From Eleusine coracana subsp. coracana (Eukaryota > Streptophyta > Magnoliopsida > Poales > Poaceae): a DNA stretch of 64,000 bases. The notes under the pieces are model-generated. The model saw only the letters and a list, made by a program, of their open reading frames with translations, was not told where the DNA came from and did not search any database. The DNA lies in NCBI GenBank assembly GCA_032690845.1, contig CM064426.1:71040403-71104402 (forward strand). Direction: 5' to 3'. Every line of letters begins with the position of its first letter. The stretch's first letter is position 1. A program made the position numbers and the translations under genes. Shown here one piece after another: positions 1-11,781 of the stretch.

Positions 1-1650
1 CTTGAGATTAAATTACAGAGAACTAATATTTGTAACTTTGTAGGGTGATTCGCCATTGCAAATTAGGATTAATTACCAAGTTTCAATAATTTACCAATTG
101 TAGGAAATTACTTATGGTTTATTTAGGGTGTTCTACAAATAATTTAGTTTTGAATAAAATGTTAGCATGCAAGAAGGTTTGTTATTTTTTTACAATAGAG
201 CATGGTCAGAGGAACTCAGAAAAATTGGTTTGGGTCAATAATACCCAGTATTTAATTTCCTATGCATTTTCAAAGTTTATTTTATTTTTTGGAATTAGAA
301 TCTAATTAGAAAAGGAAATGAAAATGAATTTCTGGCCTCGTGGGCCAGATCTACCACGGCCCACCGGCCGGGCACGCGCACGGGAGGTTTCCCCCAGCCC
401 AGATCTGGCCTGAGCGCGGGGCAGGCCCAAGGCCAGCGTAGCCCATGGCCGGCTTGGCCCGATGGCCAGTTCGGCTGAGCCGAGCGGGCGACGGCGGCGC
501 GCTCAGCCGCGCGCGGTGGCGCGGGCACAGCGGCGAGCGTGCGCGACGAGACGGTCGCGGTCTAGCATGGAGGGGACCGGGACATCAGGGCGGAGGTGGG
601 GCATGCGGAGGAAAGGCAATGCAGCTCACCGAGCTTGGCCGACGACGAGTGGCGGCGGCGACGGCGGTTGGCACTGGCGTTCCCGCTACGGATCTACGTG
701 GACGCGAGCCGAGTGAGGCCGGGAAGCGACGTGAGGCCCATGAGAGCATGCATGCACGGGGAATTGATGCGAGGCTTACCGGCGAGCACGCGCAACGCGG
801 CGGAGCGGCGGTCGGAGGTGGGGAATGAATGTCCGATTCCGGCCGGCTCGGTGCGGGAGGGAAGGAGCGGCTTCTTGTGGAGACCGAGGGAGTCGGGACG
901 GAGCTCCGAATGTCGACGACCGGGGCAGGGGGGTGGTGCAGCAGCGGTGACGCGGAGCAAGGCTCACGGCAGCAAATGGGGGCGGGGTTTGAGCAGGGAG
1001 GCGACGGAGGGAGAGAGAGGAAATGGAGAAGGGGGTTCCCACCGGATAGGGGACAGAGAGGATGTCGGGACTCAGGTGGGGGCGTCGATCCGCGGCAAGG
1101 GCCGTTGCCCAGCCGACGGCGCCCACGCGGCGTACGGCAAGGCGGAAGCTCTGGGCGGCGTCGAGTGTGTTAGTTCAGGGTGGCTGACAGGTGGGACCCA
1201 CTCCCCTTTTCTTTTTTGTTGGTTTTTGAAACAACACCATTTTCATATTTTCATATCTTTAAAAATATTGGTCCTCTGAAAAATCTAAAAATATGGGCGT
1301 GCTCACCATGATGTGACTATTTTATAAAAATACTAACTATCATTAGTTCCTAATCAAATTTAAATAGGATTTTTGTGAATAGAGCTAGTTTTTGACCCTT
1401 TTACCATTTATTTGGGACATTAATTAATAAAATAAAAATCTGATAAATTCCTCAAAATTCTAATTGATCATGATGGTCAACATATAGTTTTAGTGGGGGT
1501 ATGTTCCATTATAATTTTTGGACTTGCAGTTCAAATGTCTTTCAAATTGCTTCAATTAAGTTGGAATTTGGACAAAATTCTAGTTTAAACCCTGCCTCCA
1601 GTTTAAGCTCCTGATGATTTCAACCCTAGTTTAGTGGCATGGGTGTCACA
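1..1650. repeat. Right-hand part of a long gypsy-type LTR
   Basis: The whole stretch aligns with about 34874-36500: both share an AT-rich part, a GC-rich block of CGGCC-type words beginning with a GATCTACC..GGCCC motif, then AT-rich text ending TTTAGTGGCATG(G)GTGTCACA. The full relative at 32871 starts TGTGACACCC, so GGTGTCACA is the LTR terminus and this copy ends at 1650. The left end lies outside the window, so it cannot be told whether this is a solo LTR or one end of an element. No primer-binding site follows 1650. The apparent reading frames at 445-1279 belong to this GC-rich LTR block and are not genes. Confidence 0.75.
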
Positions 1651-1919
1651 GCTCTGATTGATTTCTGTTGGAGAGGATGACATCAATAAAAAAGACGACA
1701 ATTATACATCACTCTTGAGCTGTGACTGTACTGCCATTTTCATATTAGTACACTGTTATGATGCTCACTTCTCACTGCTGATAAGTGATGACACTACATC
1801 AAGTGAGTAGAGATTTAGGAGCCTGCCAATTCCCATATGTCATAGCCGAACGTGTCCATGTGAGTAGCCTATTGGAGGAGAGGCCGACCCAGTGGAACAG
1901 CCGAATTCATTTTTAGTCT
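1651..1919. other. Flank or intron upstream of the proline-rich exon
   Basis: Single-copy-looking DNA between the LTR end and the proline-rich reading frame. It may hold intron or upstream exon sequence of the gene truncated by the LTR, but no exon could be placed with confidence. Confidence 0.3.
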
Positions 1920-2159
1920 GTGCTAGGTGAAAACAACTGTCAGTTTCCTTTCCTTCTGGTATCTAGAACCACACCGCCATCATCTACACCACCGGCTGCG
2001 GCAACACCGCCGCCGGCTTTGGCAACGCCGCCATCATCTCCGCCACCGGCTCCTCCTGTAACACAACCGTCGTCTCCACCACCGGTTCCCGTAACACAGC
2101 CGCCTTCTTCGCCACCAAGTCCTGCAGCAGAGTTGCCGTCTCCGCCACCTTGTCCTTAG
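1920..2159 (+). pseudogene. Terminal exon of a proline-rich (extensin/AGP-like) protein, 5' part missing
   Basis: The frame encodes about 60 residues of TPPSSTPP, ATPPP, SSPPPAPPV and SPPPCP-type runs and stops with TAG at 2157-2159. Such Pro/Ser/Thr/Ala-rich sequence is typical of cell-wall hydroxyproline-rich glycoproteins and of proline-rich tails of other secreted proteins. A plausible 3' UTR follows, with AATAAACAATAAAG near 2198. The true exon probably begins inside the open frame, perhaps after the TATCTAG near 1963. No 5' exons or signal peptide are visible, and an LTR ends 270 bases upstream, so the gene is probably truncated. The parent family is not recognised. Confidence 0.45.
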
Positions 2160-2322
2160 AAAAGTTAATCGATTTGTACATGCACGATCCCGGAATAAAC
2201 AATAAAGTCTTGTTACTGTTCGAGGCGAGCATTGCCGGAGGAAATTCATCTCGTACTGCGTGTCCGTGTCATCAATCTCAATCCATGCTTCTCGTCTTGC
2301 TCAACTGAAGTGATTCCAACTT

Positions 2323-2519
2323 CAATTATGGTTTTATCCTTCTTTTTTGAACTTTGTAATTTTACCCTTGTTTTTCTAAACCGAAGACGAAGTTTACCCT
2401 TACTAGAGGTAAAATCACAATATTTTTATTTTACCCCCACTTGGGGTAAACTTAGTCTTCAGTTTGGAAAAATTAGGGGTAAAATAATAAAGTTGAAAAA
2501 TCAGGTAAAATCACAATTG
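2323..2519. mobile_element. Fold-back MITE, about 197 bp
   Basis: The two halves are inverted copies: CAATTATGGTTTTATCC at the left answers CAATTGTGATTTTACC read from the right end on the other strand, and pairing continues inward through TTTACCC..GGGTAAA arms around 2393 and 2453. The arms make up nearly the whole element. No convincing target duplication was found, so the superfamily is open. Confidence 0.7.
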
Positions 2520-2559
2520 GATATCGAACAAGGGGTAGAAACACAATAGCCTTGAAGAA

Positions 2560-3340
2560 AAATGAAACAATGCACCTAGTTAGTGTTACAATCACTACTG
2601 CTCAACATTGACTCCTAGGGAGAATCGGACCATGGTTGAAAAGTATAGTCTTTCATAGAATGAAATATGGGTACATGGTAAAAAAGGAAAAATTGAATAT
2701 AAGGACACAATAATCATCTCTTTTCATAGGACAAAATAAAGAACAGGCAAGGTCACCACAAGTAACCAAGGAATTTTATAGTGTAAGCCACAAATTGATC
2801 ATAATGTTGGACAAAAGTGAAATAAAATACACCTCTAATTTCATCCTCTAAATAAAGTAATAAACATCACATATATCAATATGCAGCCCGTGACTTTTTG
2901 TGCATCCAAAATTCAAAACACCTCATTTCAACAAATGGATATCGGTGAATCAGAGCTGCTATCTTGCTATAGAAATTAAAAGTATCAACATGTTTGTACA
3001 CCAGCGTGCTCCACTCCAGATGAACAATCTTCACTAAAAAGTCAAACTACATACACCACAACATGTAAAGAGAAACACCAAGTTCCATATTTGTAGATTA
3101 TTATTTTTGTAACAAAAAATACAGGTCCTTAACGTTCAACTGCATCCCTCTAAAATTTTGTATTCATCCATCCTCAGTATGTGCATTTGAGGTTAAAGTT
3201 GGTCCCGTCCTTAACTATAGATTATTTAGATAATGCTATATAACTATGCAATTACATGAAACTAGATTTTGGTTGTCTATTGTTATCACTACAATTTCTC
3301 CATCAGTTACAAATTTAATTTGGTATCATAACACTATCAC
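2560..3340. other. Intergenic, AT-rich
   Basis: No gene seen. From about 3050 it begins to match 26180-26400, i.e. the upstream DNA of the DUF26 receptor-kinase copies, so this is decayed duplicated promoter-side sequence. Confidence 0.5.
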
Positions 3341-3345
3341 CTATT

Positions 3346-3347
<2 letters not shown>

Positions 3348-3392
<45 letters not shown>
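3348..3392. repeat. (GA)n microsatellite
   Basis: About 22 uninterrupted GA units. The homologous place in the second copy (about 26507-26522) has only about 8 units, so the array expanded or shrank after duplication. Confidence 0.97.
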
Positions 3393-3394
<2 letters not shown>

Positions 3395-4357
3395 ATATAT
3401 TCAAGGTAAAGAAAAGCTCCTTGACATTTTGTTTGGTAAGCACCAAGGTACAGTCTTCTCAGTCTTACGAACTCACAGTTGGGCATCTATTTGGGGCCTA
3501 TGGCTTTGAAGTACAAAGTTCATCAAGGATGATGGCATGACTCAAAGAAAATGTCATCTATGTGAAATATGCAGTGAACAAGGCTAGTACATAAATCTAA
3601 AGAGAAGTGCTGCCATTATTATTAATCGTACGTTGTCACATGATTAAGGTGGTCCACAAGGAGTAAAGGACTTTCTTCGATGCGGCACTTGGCAATAAGC
3701 CGTCAGTGCAGTTGAAATAGAAATCTTTAGATCAGGCAGCTGGATATGAAACTAATGTCCAGTACTCTAGTCTAGTGAGGAATTTGAACCCGTCAAGTAC
3801 ATCCGGTTGGAAAAAGGAAAAAAGTACATCCTGTCAAGCCCTGAAGATTCTGCCATTACACTCATCAACACTGATTTCATCATGTTAAATTCTCTCGAAC
3901 TGCTCTGATGAAATGTCTTCACCTGCTGACCTGCACACCACACCAGCACTGTATTACACATGGCAAGTCCTGTGAAAACTGAACTGCTTGAGGGGACTTA
4001 CTTGACACCGGCCGCATGCACACTGGAGTGGAAAGGGCAAGAACACGAGTGGATGAAGACAAAGAAACGAAGAACAGCACGAAATGGCGTTGCTGGACGT
4101 CCGCTGTCGGCCATGCCTTCTCGTCATCTCTGTCGCCGTACGTCCCCTCCGTCATTGCGTCTCTCTTTGGCACGGTGGCTCCTCAGGCCGACAAGGTCAT
4201 GGACAACTACACCGACGGCAGGCAGTGTAAGAGAGGAACCTGAACGAGCTCCCCGCGGCTGACGGCGACAACGGCTGGTTCTACAAGGGCAGCGCTGGAA
4301 CCGGCGCCGACCAGATGTGTGGCCTCATCATGTTCTCCAGCGACCGCAACCTGACAC

Positions 4358-5062
4358 GAGATTTTTGGTATTATAGTCATGAAACCAACGGGCTTCTGCA
4401 AAATGGCCTCAAAACCATGGGCTTCGATAAAATGACCATGAAATCGTTGTCTGTCCGGTAAAATGGCCTCAAACTATTTTCTGGACAAAAATGCCCTCAC
4501 TCTTCTTCTTCCTCTCTCCTTCTCTCTCTTCTCTTCCTTTCTCTCTCTTCTCTCTCTCCCGAAGAGCCACTCGGCGGCGGCGGCGGAGCTCGCGCGCGTG
4601 AGCAGCGGCGACGGCGGAGCTCATGTGGGCCGGCGGCGGCGGACCTCGCGTGAGCGTGCATGGGCCGGTGGCGGAGGAGCTCACGCGAGCGCGCTTGGGC
4701 CGGCGGCGGAGGAGCTCCTGCGTGTGTGCGCCGGCGGCGGCGGAGCTCGCGCGTGGGCCGGCGGCAGAGGAGCTCGCGCGTGCGTGGGCCGGTGGCGGCG
4801 GAGCTCGCACAGGCGCGTGTGGGCCGGCAGTGGTGGAGCTCGCTCTCGTGCGGGCGCCGACGCATTTAGGAGAGGGAGAAAAGAGGAGAGAGGGAGAGAG
4901 GGAGAGAGGAAGAAGAAGCATAAGGGCATTTTTGTCTAGAAAAGAGGTTGAGGCTATTTTACCGGAGAGACAATGGTTTCGTGGCGATTTTACTGAAGCC
5001 CATGGTTTCGAGGCCATTCTGCAGAAGCCCGTCGATTTCGTGGCTATAATACCAAAAATCAC
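4358..5062. mobile_element. Non-autonomous MULE (Mutator-like), 705 bp
   Basis: Terminal inverted repeats of about 145 bp start GAGATTTTTGGTATTATAG and, from the other end, GTGATTTTTGGTATTATAG. Flanking 9-bp target copies are ACCTGACAC (4349-4357) and ACCTGACGC (5063-5071), one mismatch. The interior (about 4570-4850) is very GC-rich and consists of repeated GGGCCGGCGGCGG / GAGCTCGCGCG words, unlike the ends; it may be captured or amplified host sequence. The long frames on both strands here follow from that repeat and show no domain. Confidence 0.88.
4570..4855. repeat. GC-rich degenerate tandem repeat inside the MULE
   Basis: Repeated GTGGGCCGG(C/T)GGCGG..GAGCTC(G/A)C words at irregular 27-65-base spacing. 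Reads open in several frames as Ala/Arg/Gly-rich text without a recognisable family. Confidence 0.7.
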
Positions 5063-5333
5063 ACCTGACGCAGGCCTCGCCAGTGTGCTTGTTCAGACAG
5101 AACGTGAACATATTGTACGACGCGTGCATGCTTCCAGTACACGGCCGTGCCCGCTACCATCAAGCGGGTGTCAAGGAGCTCGAAGTAAGGGGAGGAAGGA
5201 ATTCGCCTCAGAGGCATGGATCATCACAGCTGAGGGTAGCTAAATACCCTCCTATCCTATAATTTAGGAGTCTAGTTCAAAACATCAATTTTAGTGGGGC
5301 TGCTAAACTTCCTTCCATTTTACATGTCCTTTC

Positions 5334-5739
5334 TGTCGAAGTTTGAGATCAACAGTAAATATATAGGGCTACGTCGAGACTAAGAACTATGATGGTTACA
5401 CAAGACGCCAAGTTATACAGGATCGGGCCCTCTCGATGAGAGTAAAAACCCTACGTCTTGTGTTCTGTGTATTGTATTGATGTTGTGCAACTTGTGTCGC
5501 TTGTCTAATTGTTGTTGCTCTCTCTCTCTCGATGGGGGGTACCCTGCCGCCTTATATATCCGGTCAGCTGGGGGTATACGAAGAGTCCTAGTTGTAACTC
5601 TTAAGGATTTACATAGAAAGTCTATCTCTAAATGCCTTGTGCTCCAAGCCGAGTCGGTCGGCTTCCTTATTGATGAAGTAACCGGTCGGCCAACCGACTT
5701 AGTTTTATATGAGGATACCCGTAAAACAAGTATCCCATA
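5334..5739 (-). repeat. 3' LTR of the gypsy element
   Basis: 406 bp, colinear with 15917-16338 with scattered substitutions and small indels. It holds CCTTATATATC near 5551. Inside the element next to it, on the minus strand, is the purine-rich CAGGGGCTGC, a probable polypurine tract (about 5741-5752). Confidence 0.93.
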
Positions 5740-6516
5740 GCAGCCCCTGAGTGCTTTCTGATTTTGAGCTTTTGATTCTCTGAGTGATCCATAGATCATA
5801 AATTAGGAAGACCTCTTTATCGAAGTTCCTAATAGATCTGGTGCACCGGTCAGGTGCATCTGATCAGGTGTAGCCCCTGACTCTTATATAATTTAGAGAC
5901 TAACAAATAATGCAAGAGTCTAATTGCATTAGCTCTTATTATTTTGTATGTAATTTACTCAAACCATCAAGTCTAAGTTTAGTAGAACTCTGGTCATCAA
6001 ACCAGTGGGTCATTTTGCAAGGTTTCAACCTTGCCGACCGATTATAAAAAAGGCCGAGTGACATACACTATTTCCGAGTGACTGGTCGGTCTGAATTGCA
6101 TGACTTCAATCATATTCAGTCCATGTAAAATAGTATGACATCAATCATATAATGGTATTAAACTAAATGACATCAACCATAACATAGCTTTTCCCTAATA
6201 ATTGGTCACTCTATCTTTTAATAAGTCCAATTTTGGCAATTTTAGTTATTGACTTCAATCAATACCATTACCTTTGAACTTATAACCGTATGACCATCAA
6301 GTCCTTTGCTACATGATCATCAAATCATATAGATACGGTGAAATATTGTTAATTAACCAACACTTCTCATCAAAGAAGCCCCCGAGTTTTTAATTCTCAA
6401 GGTTTCAAACCCTAAATAGGTTTAAGGCCCTTAATTAATCTGATGCTTAATCAAATGGTGGCGTCACTGTATAGCCCACTTCCGGCCCATGGGACCCTTA
6501 GGTCAAAAAGCGAGAG

Positions 6517-6523
6517 TATAAAA
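6517..6523 (+). promoter_or_regulatory. TATA box of the antisense gene in the gypsy element
   Basis: TATAAAA in the context GAGTATAAAAGGC, about 215 bases before the ATG at 6732 and on the strand opposite to gag-pol. Its position ahead of a long spliced-looking frame suggests an antisense promoter independent of the LTRs. Confidence 0.55.
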
Positions 6524-6731
6524 GGCTGCAACAGGTTGACTCTCAGTCCACGCCGTACTTGCGCACGAACTCTTCGTCTTCCTCGCACCTCCTCTCCTTT
6601 CAGTGACCCCTTTGCTTCTCCGGCTAGGGTTAGCATTTTGCTTCCGGCCGCTGCAGATCTCGCCGCACTCAGCCCCCGAGCTTCCACTAGGGTTCCTCAC
6701 TCAATCCAACACGCTCAAAACCTTCATCGCC

Positions 6732-9498
6732 ATGGGTCGCAAGAGGGTTGCCACTTCCGTTGCCGCTGCCGCCTCCTCTTCGTTGGAGGTCGAGATCCCG
6801 AAGCAGCTTCGGGAGTTCTCCAAAAGCAGTCTCTCCCAGGCTGATATGAACAAGATGGTGTTCTGCTCATTCTTCGAGCATGGTTTTGGAGTTCCCTATT
6901 GCAGCTTCTTGCACGGGCTCTTTTTCTTTTATGGGATTGAGCTTGTCAACCTCAATCCCAACTCTATTCTCCACATTGCCATCTTCGTGCATATGTGCGA
7001 AGCATTTTTGGGCACTCTCCCCCACTTCAATCTATTCCACCATCTGTTCGTCCTCCGACCGCTGCCGACCAAGGACAATCAAGTTTCTATAGGCGGCGTA
7101 GGCGTCCAGTTGCGCAAGAAGGAAGCCTACATCCGCGTGCCCTTCAAGACCCAGAACAACAACTAGAAGGACGAGTGGTTCTACTGTGACAACCCTCCCC
7201 CGGTCCTTGCCGACTTCACAGGTGCTAAGGCAATTCCCCAGGCTCAATGGATGAAGATGCCTGATATGATCGACCCTTAGGTGGTCGCTCTGCTGAAGAA
7301 AATTGCTGATTTGAAGGCTGAAGGAATTGACGGTATTACCATTGCCAAAAGCTTCATAGTACGCAGAGTGCAGCCCCTGAAGCTTCAGAGTCACCCGGCT
7401 TGGACCTATGCCGACGATGATGAAACTAGGGAAGTGCCTAACCCGCCGAATGGTGAACTCTGTCGGAAACGCCTCTTGAATATGTTTGAAGCAGATATCC
7501 TTCGGGATCACTTGTTGGTCCAAATGGCGTATAACAAGGGCACTATGCGAGCCCGAGTAAGCCTCAGTCTACCTTGAGCAATCCCTCACTTTCTTGTTTT
7601 GATGTCCCACTGAATATGTTGATTCTTGTGCAGATTCAGGATACTTATGTATCCCATCCTCCACTCCCTCCAACCGATACCGAGGGACCGGACTATGTGG
7701 AGAAGCTACCGCAGACCAGCCTTGGGGGCTCTAGCTCTTCTGCAGGCGCTCCACTGGTGCATGTTAATCCAGTCGTCTCCCTGGCTGCCCCTAGTCAACT
7801 TCAAAAGTGAACTATCGGGCGCCGCCGACAATATGTTGGGGACCAGGGTGACGACGAAGAGGTACCATCTACTGATGACGGTCAGCCTACCCCTGCTCCC
7901 TCCGACTGACCCTCAAATCAATCGGAGCCCCCAAGTCAAACTCAGAGTGATGCAGGGGTGGTGGAACAGACCGACAAGGCAAGCCAATCATCTCAGAAGA
8001 GGAAGGAGACTGATTCTCAGTCAACTTCTTCGAAGAAAATGCTGTGCCGAATCAAGCTCAAGAAGGCCCCTAGGTTTAATCTTAAACCTTATACTCCTTG
8101 TCTCTTATTGCCGATCATAAAACCTTTTAATCTCCTCCATCTTTGTTTTGACAGTAGTTGGATGAGTGATTCTCAGAGCGCCCAAGGGTCCGAGGACACT
8201 CGATCGGTTCTTCCACCTTATCCAACTGATGCGCCTAAACCGGTCGGCAAGTCTTCGAACGTGCCGACTGAGGTGGATAAGCCCTCTGATAAGACAATTC
8301 CTGCCTCTACTCCGGAGCCTACGCCTCAACCTGCACCAGTCGTCGTCCCTTCACCTCTTGACAAAGGTAAGGCGACCTTGTCTACAGACGCTGTCGATCG
8401 GCCCGAAGTGGAGGTCGCGGAGATTATATACCAGCATTGAGAAACCAGCAAGGTACTTCAATAGTCTGCTTTAGCTTTATCTCAATCTCGCCGTTTGACT
8501 TACCCATCTTCTGCTATCAGAAAATGTATGCTCTTGTTGAGAGGAAACAGGCTAGGGTGGAATACCTTGAAACCAAAACCTTTGGTATGCCCTAAATTCT
8601 TCAGCCTTCATGTCTTTATGTTTTAGACTAACACATTGTTGGTGTTATGCCAGTCACCAGTCAGCAACTTTCCAAAGTTCAAGAGGAAATTAAGAAGTTG
8701 CAGACCTATCAACAAGAGATGACCAAGGCGTTAGACCAAGGCCGTACAGATATAGCCGGTAAGATCACCTACCATCTGTATCTAAGCAATCAACTAATCA
8801 CTCTAGCGCTAAAAGCTCAAGTGCTTGTCTTTAGCTCATGATCAAAAGATTGCCGACCTAGAGAAGTTGACTTCCAACCAGCAAAGGTTTGTTGATGCCT
8901 TGAATGTTGAGAAGGAAAGCCTCTCCAAGTCGGCGAAGATCAAAAGGCCAAGATCACTCGGCTACAGAGGGAGCTGAAGGAGTCCGAGGGCAAGATAGAG
9001 GAGGCTAAGAGCGTATCCAAATCCTTCAAATGTAATCTTGCCAGTAAGCCCTTCATTACTTCTCACATCTGCTTGAATCTTTTGTTGATCATACTGACCA
9101 AAAATCATCATTCATCAGCTCTATCTTACGCCGCTCGAAAAGCAATGAATTATGTTCATGCTAACCGAGTGGAGCAGACTGGCCACTCCCTGGATTATTT
9201 GCTAGAGCATGCATCGGAAGCTATCGCCTATAACACTCGACGAGTGGCGACCGAGGCCGGGAGTCAGGTTCTGATGATTTGCCAATCTTGGTCTCATGCT
9301 CTGCCATTGGATAAGATCAAGGAGGGCTTCAACCCAGACCTGACCGACGACCAATGCCAGCTGCTCTTGGATTCCATGCTGGAGACTTCCCAGGCCTTGG
9401 TCGACAACATAGAGATTAATCCGACCGTGCCTACTCCTCCAGCAAATCCAGAGGTTGAACTGCGGGCTGACTCTTCTTCTCCTTCAAAGGAGCTGTAA
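6732..9498 (+). pseudogene. Antisense gene of the gypsy element (Transposase_28 / PF04195-type), with coiled-coil part
   Basis: From ATG 6732 the frame gives MGRKRVATSV.. then LREFSKSSLSQ, FFEHGFGVPYCSF and a conserved 'putative gypsy type transposon' region of the kind known antisense in Tat elements. Two in-frame TAG codons (7164-7166 and 7278-7280) and a TGA in the acidic Ser/Gln-rich part break it. Exon borders are visible: CGA|GTAAGC at 7556 and CAG|ATTCAGG at 7633/7634. Later exons encode Lys/Gln/Glu-rich coiled-coil text (8650-9000) and a final open exon (about 9117-9498) ending SPSKEL. The function of these proteins is unknown. This copy is non-functional by its stops. Confidence 0.7.
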
Positions 9499-9499
9499 T

Positions 9500-10160
9500 C
9501 ATGTAATAGTAAAGAACATTAGTAGTATCTATGTAATGTTACAATATTCCTGTATGTAAATTAATTTTATGCTGAATAGCTTAGAAGTCTGATAAAAATA
9601 TCAAAAGTACGTTTCTATCATGAGAAATAAGAATTGCATCGGTCTGCCATAACATATTAAGTTGTAACTCGTAACCGCGTAACAAGCAGAGTCGACCAAT
9701 CGACACATGACCTCTCGCACTTTGGCTCTGGGTTTAGTGTAGTGGTAGTCTGATGTGCACTATAAAGTGTATACCCATGATGCATAGGCGTTAGACCAAA
9801 AAAGCAAAGACCATATTCAAAGAAATGAAATCAGTCGAAAAATAGTCCAAAACCAAAATAAGGTTAGACTAAGGTGGGACAATATTACTAGCCCCCTGGC
9901 TTGATTGTTTAATAAAATAAATTAAGGAATCTAGACAATTATAGAATAAAAATCATCAAAAAATCTTTCATCAAAAAGACCGAAGTTTCATTTAGAAATA
10001 ATGTATAATAACTAAGTATAGAAATGACGTAGCTGATTTATGTTCCAGGAGTTTGGTATATCATCGCCGTCTTCATACATCAGTTAGTAAGCCCCCGGGC
10101 GAGTGACTTCCTTCACCACATATGGTCCTTCCCACTTTGGAGAAAGCTTATGCTGATTCT
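9500..10160. other. Non-coding spacer in the gypsy element
   Basis: AT-rich stretch between the convergent ends of the antisense gene and integrase. It holds no long frame. Confidence 0.6.
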
Positions 10161-10980
10161 TTATTGACTGCACTCGGTGAAGCACTTAATCACCAACTTG
10201 GAATTGGCGATTGCGTATGTTTTTTTTTCATAATAATGACGCAAGCCTTGCTGGTAGAGTGCCGACCGAAATAGAGTGCGATCACGCAACTCCTTTGCTG
10301 CAATCAAATCAATTTCTCGATTCTCCTCAGAAAGCTGCTCATCATAGGCTTGAACCCGTGCCGAAATAAGACTGACCTCGGTCGGCAGCATAGCCTCTGA
10401 GCCATAGACCAATGAGAAAGGTGACTGACCGGTAGCCCGACTGGTGTTTGTATGAAGCACCCAAAGAACTAAAGGCAATTCTTTGACCCACCGACCGGCA
10501 TAAGGTTTTAGTCTGTCGAATATCCGTGGCTTTAACCCTTGAAGAATCAAACCATTGGCCTGTTCGACCTACCCATTGCTTTGAGGATGAGCCACTGATG
10601 CAAAGTGGATTTTTATTCCCATCTCATCGGCAAAGTCACGGAACTCCACTGATGTGAACTGAGTGCCATTATCGGTGATGATATCATGAGGAAGCCCAAA
10701 CCAAGTGAAGATATCCTTGACAAACTCAATCGCCTTCTTCGGTGTTATCTTACCGACCGGCTTCGCTTCGATCTGAAGTTGCTGTGATAGCACATGCGTT
10801 TGTTGAGCGAAGAATTGACAACCTTCACACTTCCAAATGACCTGGTGTGCATCTTTGACCGTCGTGGGCCACTAAAACCCTTGCCGGAAAGCTTTGCCGA
10901 CCAAAGTCTTGGAAGCTGCATGATTGCCACATATCCCAGAATGAATTTCTTCTACCAACTTTTGGCCTTCTGACATCGAT
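10161..10980 (-). pseudogene. Gypsy integrase, broken
   Basis: Reading down the minus strand, Cys-containing text before the core (KCEGCQFF-like, near 10820) fits the HHCC zinc region. The core follows with IFTWFGLPHDIITDNGTQFT and FASVAHPQSNG, the central DDE integrase signature (the second Asp is in DNGTQF). The C-terminal part has WVLHTNTSRATGQSPFSLVYG. Stops lie between the pieces (near 10564 and 10870), so no full integrase can be made. Confidence 0.85.
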
Positions 10981-10985
10981 ATGCA

Positions 10986-11531
10986 TCACATCAAGATGTT
11001 TGAACCCCCTCTTTTATAGAGTTGGTCTCCCACCAATATATATCCTCGACATCGAGTCTCCAATCTCTGTTGCTCATTAGGATCCGAAGGCAGCGTACCC
11101 TTGTCCAAATACTGGATGAGTGGATCGCACCAGTCGGCCTCCGTGTTGTCATCGCTAACATGGTCAGCAACTATGCTCGTTAAGACATCCGACTGAGGAG
11201 AGATAGTAGGTGAATCAATAGTGTGTAAGAAAACACCCGGCGGGACTTCAGACCGAGATGATCCCAACTTAGCCAATTCATCAGCCGCGTGATTATTATC
11301 TCGAAGAACATGTGTGAACTTCAATCCATCGAATTTGTCTTTGAGCTTTCGTACTTTCTGACAATAAGCACTCATATTGTCATCTACACAGTTCCAATCC
11401 TTAGTGACCTGATTAATAACCAAAGCTGAGTCACCAAAGACGTCAAGACGCTTGATGCCGAGTGATGCGGCAATGCACAGACCGTGCACGAGGGCTTCAT
11501 ACTCCGCAGCGTTATTAGACGCGTGAAACAT
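10986..11531 (-). CDS. Second, archaeal-type RNase H (aRNH) of the Tat element
   Basis: The open frame contains NNAAEYEALVHGL, DVFGDSALVINQV and HVLRDNNHAADELAKLGS, the hallmarks of the RVT_3/aRNH domain that Tat elements carry in addition to the ordinary RNase H. Conserved Glu and Asp residues are present. The N-terminal strand with the first catalytic Asp lies just upstream (minus strand 11531-11690) in another frame, so the domain is frameshifted. Confidence 0.85.
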   Translation of the reverse strand: MFHASNNAAEYEALVHGLCIAASLGIKRLDVFGDSALVINQVTKDWNCVDDNMSAYCQKVRKLKDKFDGLKFTHVLRDNNHAADELAKLGSSRSEVPPGVFLHTIDSPTISPQSDVLTSIVADHVSDDNTEADWCDPLIQYLDKGTLPSDPNEQQRLETRCRGYILVGDQLYKRGGSNILM

Positions 11532-11781
11532 AACTTGAAGGACATATCAAAGCTTCTCTCCGGTGGGTGAGATAAACACGACCCCCGCACCAGCTCCTTG
11601 TAATTGAAGAGACCCATCGAAGTACATTTTCTAGTACTCGACATCTTGTGCAGTAGGAGGATTTTGTATCTATGTCCACTCGGCAATAAAATCAGCTAAC
11701 GCTTGTCCTTTTATAACCGACCGAGGCGCGAACGTAATGGTATATTGACCAAGTTCGACTGCCCACTTGGCAATTTTTCCT

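Larger units (their letters stand above)
3960..5240 (+). pseudogene. DUF26 receptor-like kinase pseudogene, interrupted by a MULE
   Basis: 4130-4357 and 5072-5240 are parts of one decayed gene homologous to 27340-28740. The first part reads as signal-peptide-like sequence and then DUF26 (Gnk2-type) words such as NGWFYKGSAGTGADQ and GLIMFSSDRN, with frame breaks. After the insertion the frame resumes with NVNILYDACM, matching the NVNAAYDTC region of the relative. It then jumps to IKRVS plus the following kinase text of an N-lobe, so the second DUF26 domain, membrane segment and start of the kinase are deleted. DUF26 receptor kinases are plasma-membrane proteins with roles in stress and defence signalling. 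This copy cannot make one. Confidence 0.75.

Noticed and set aside
445..1279. Several long frames near the left edge
   Set aside because: They fall in the GC-rich part of an LTR that recurs at 35150-36500, with frames not conserved between copies.
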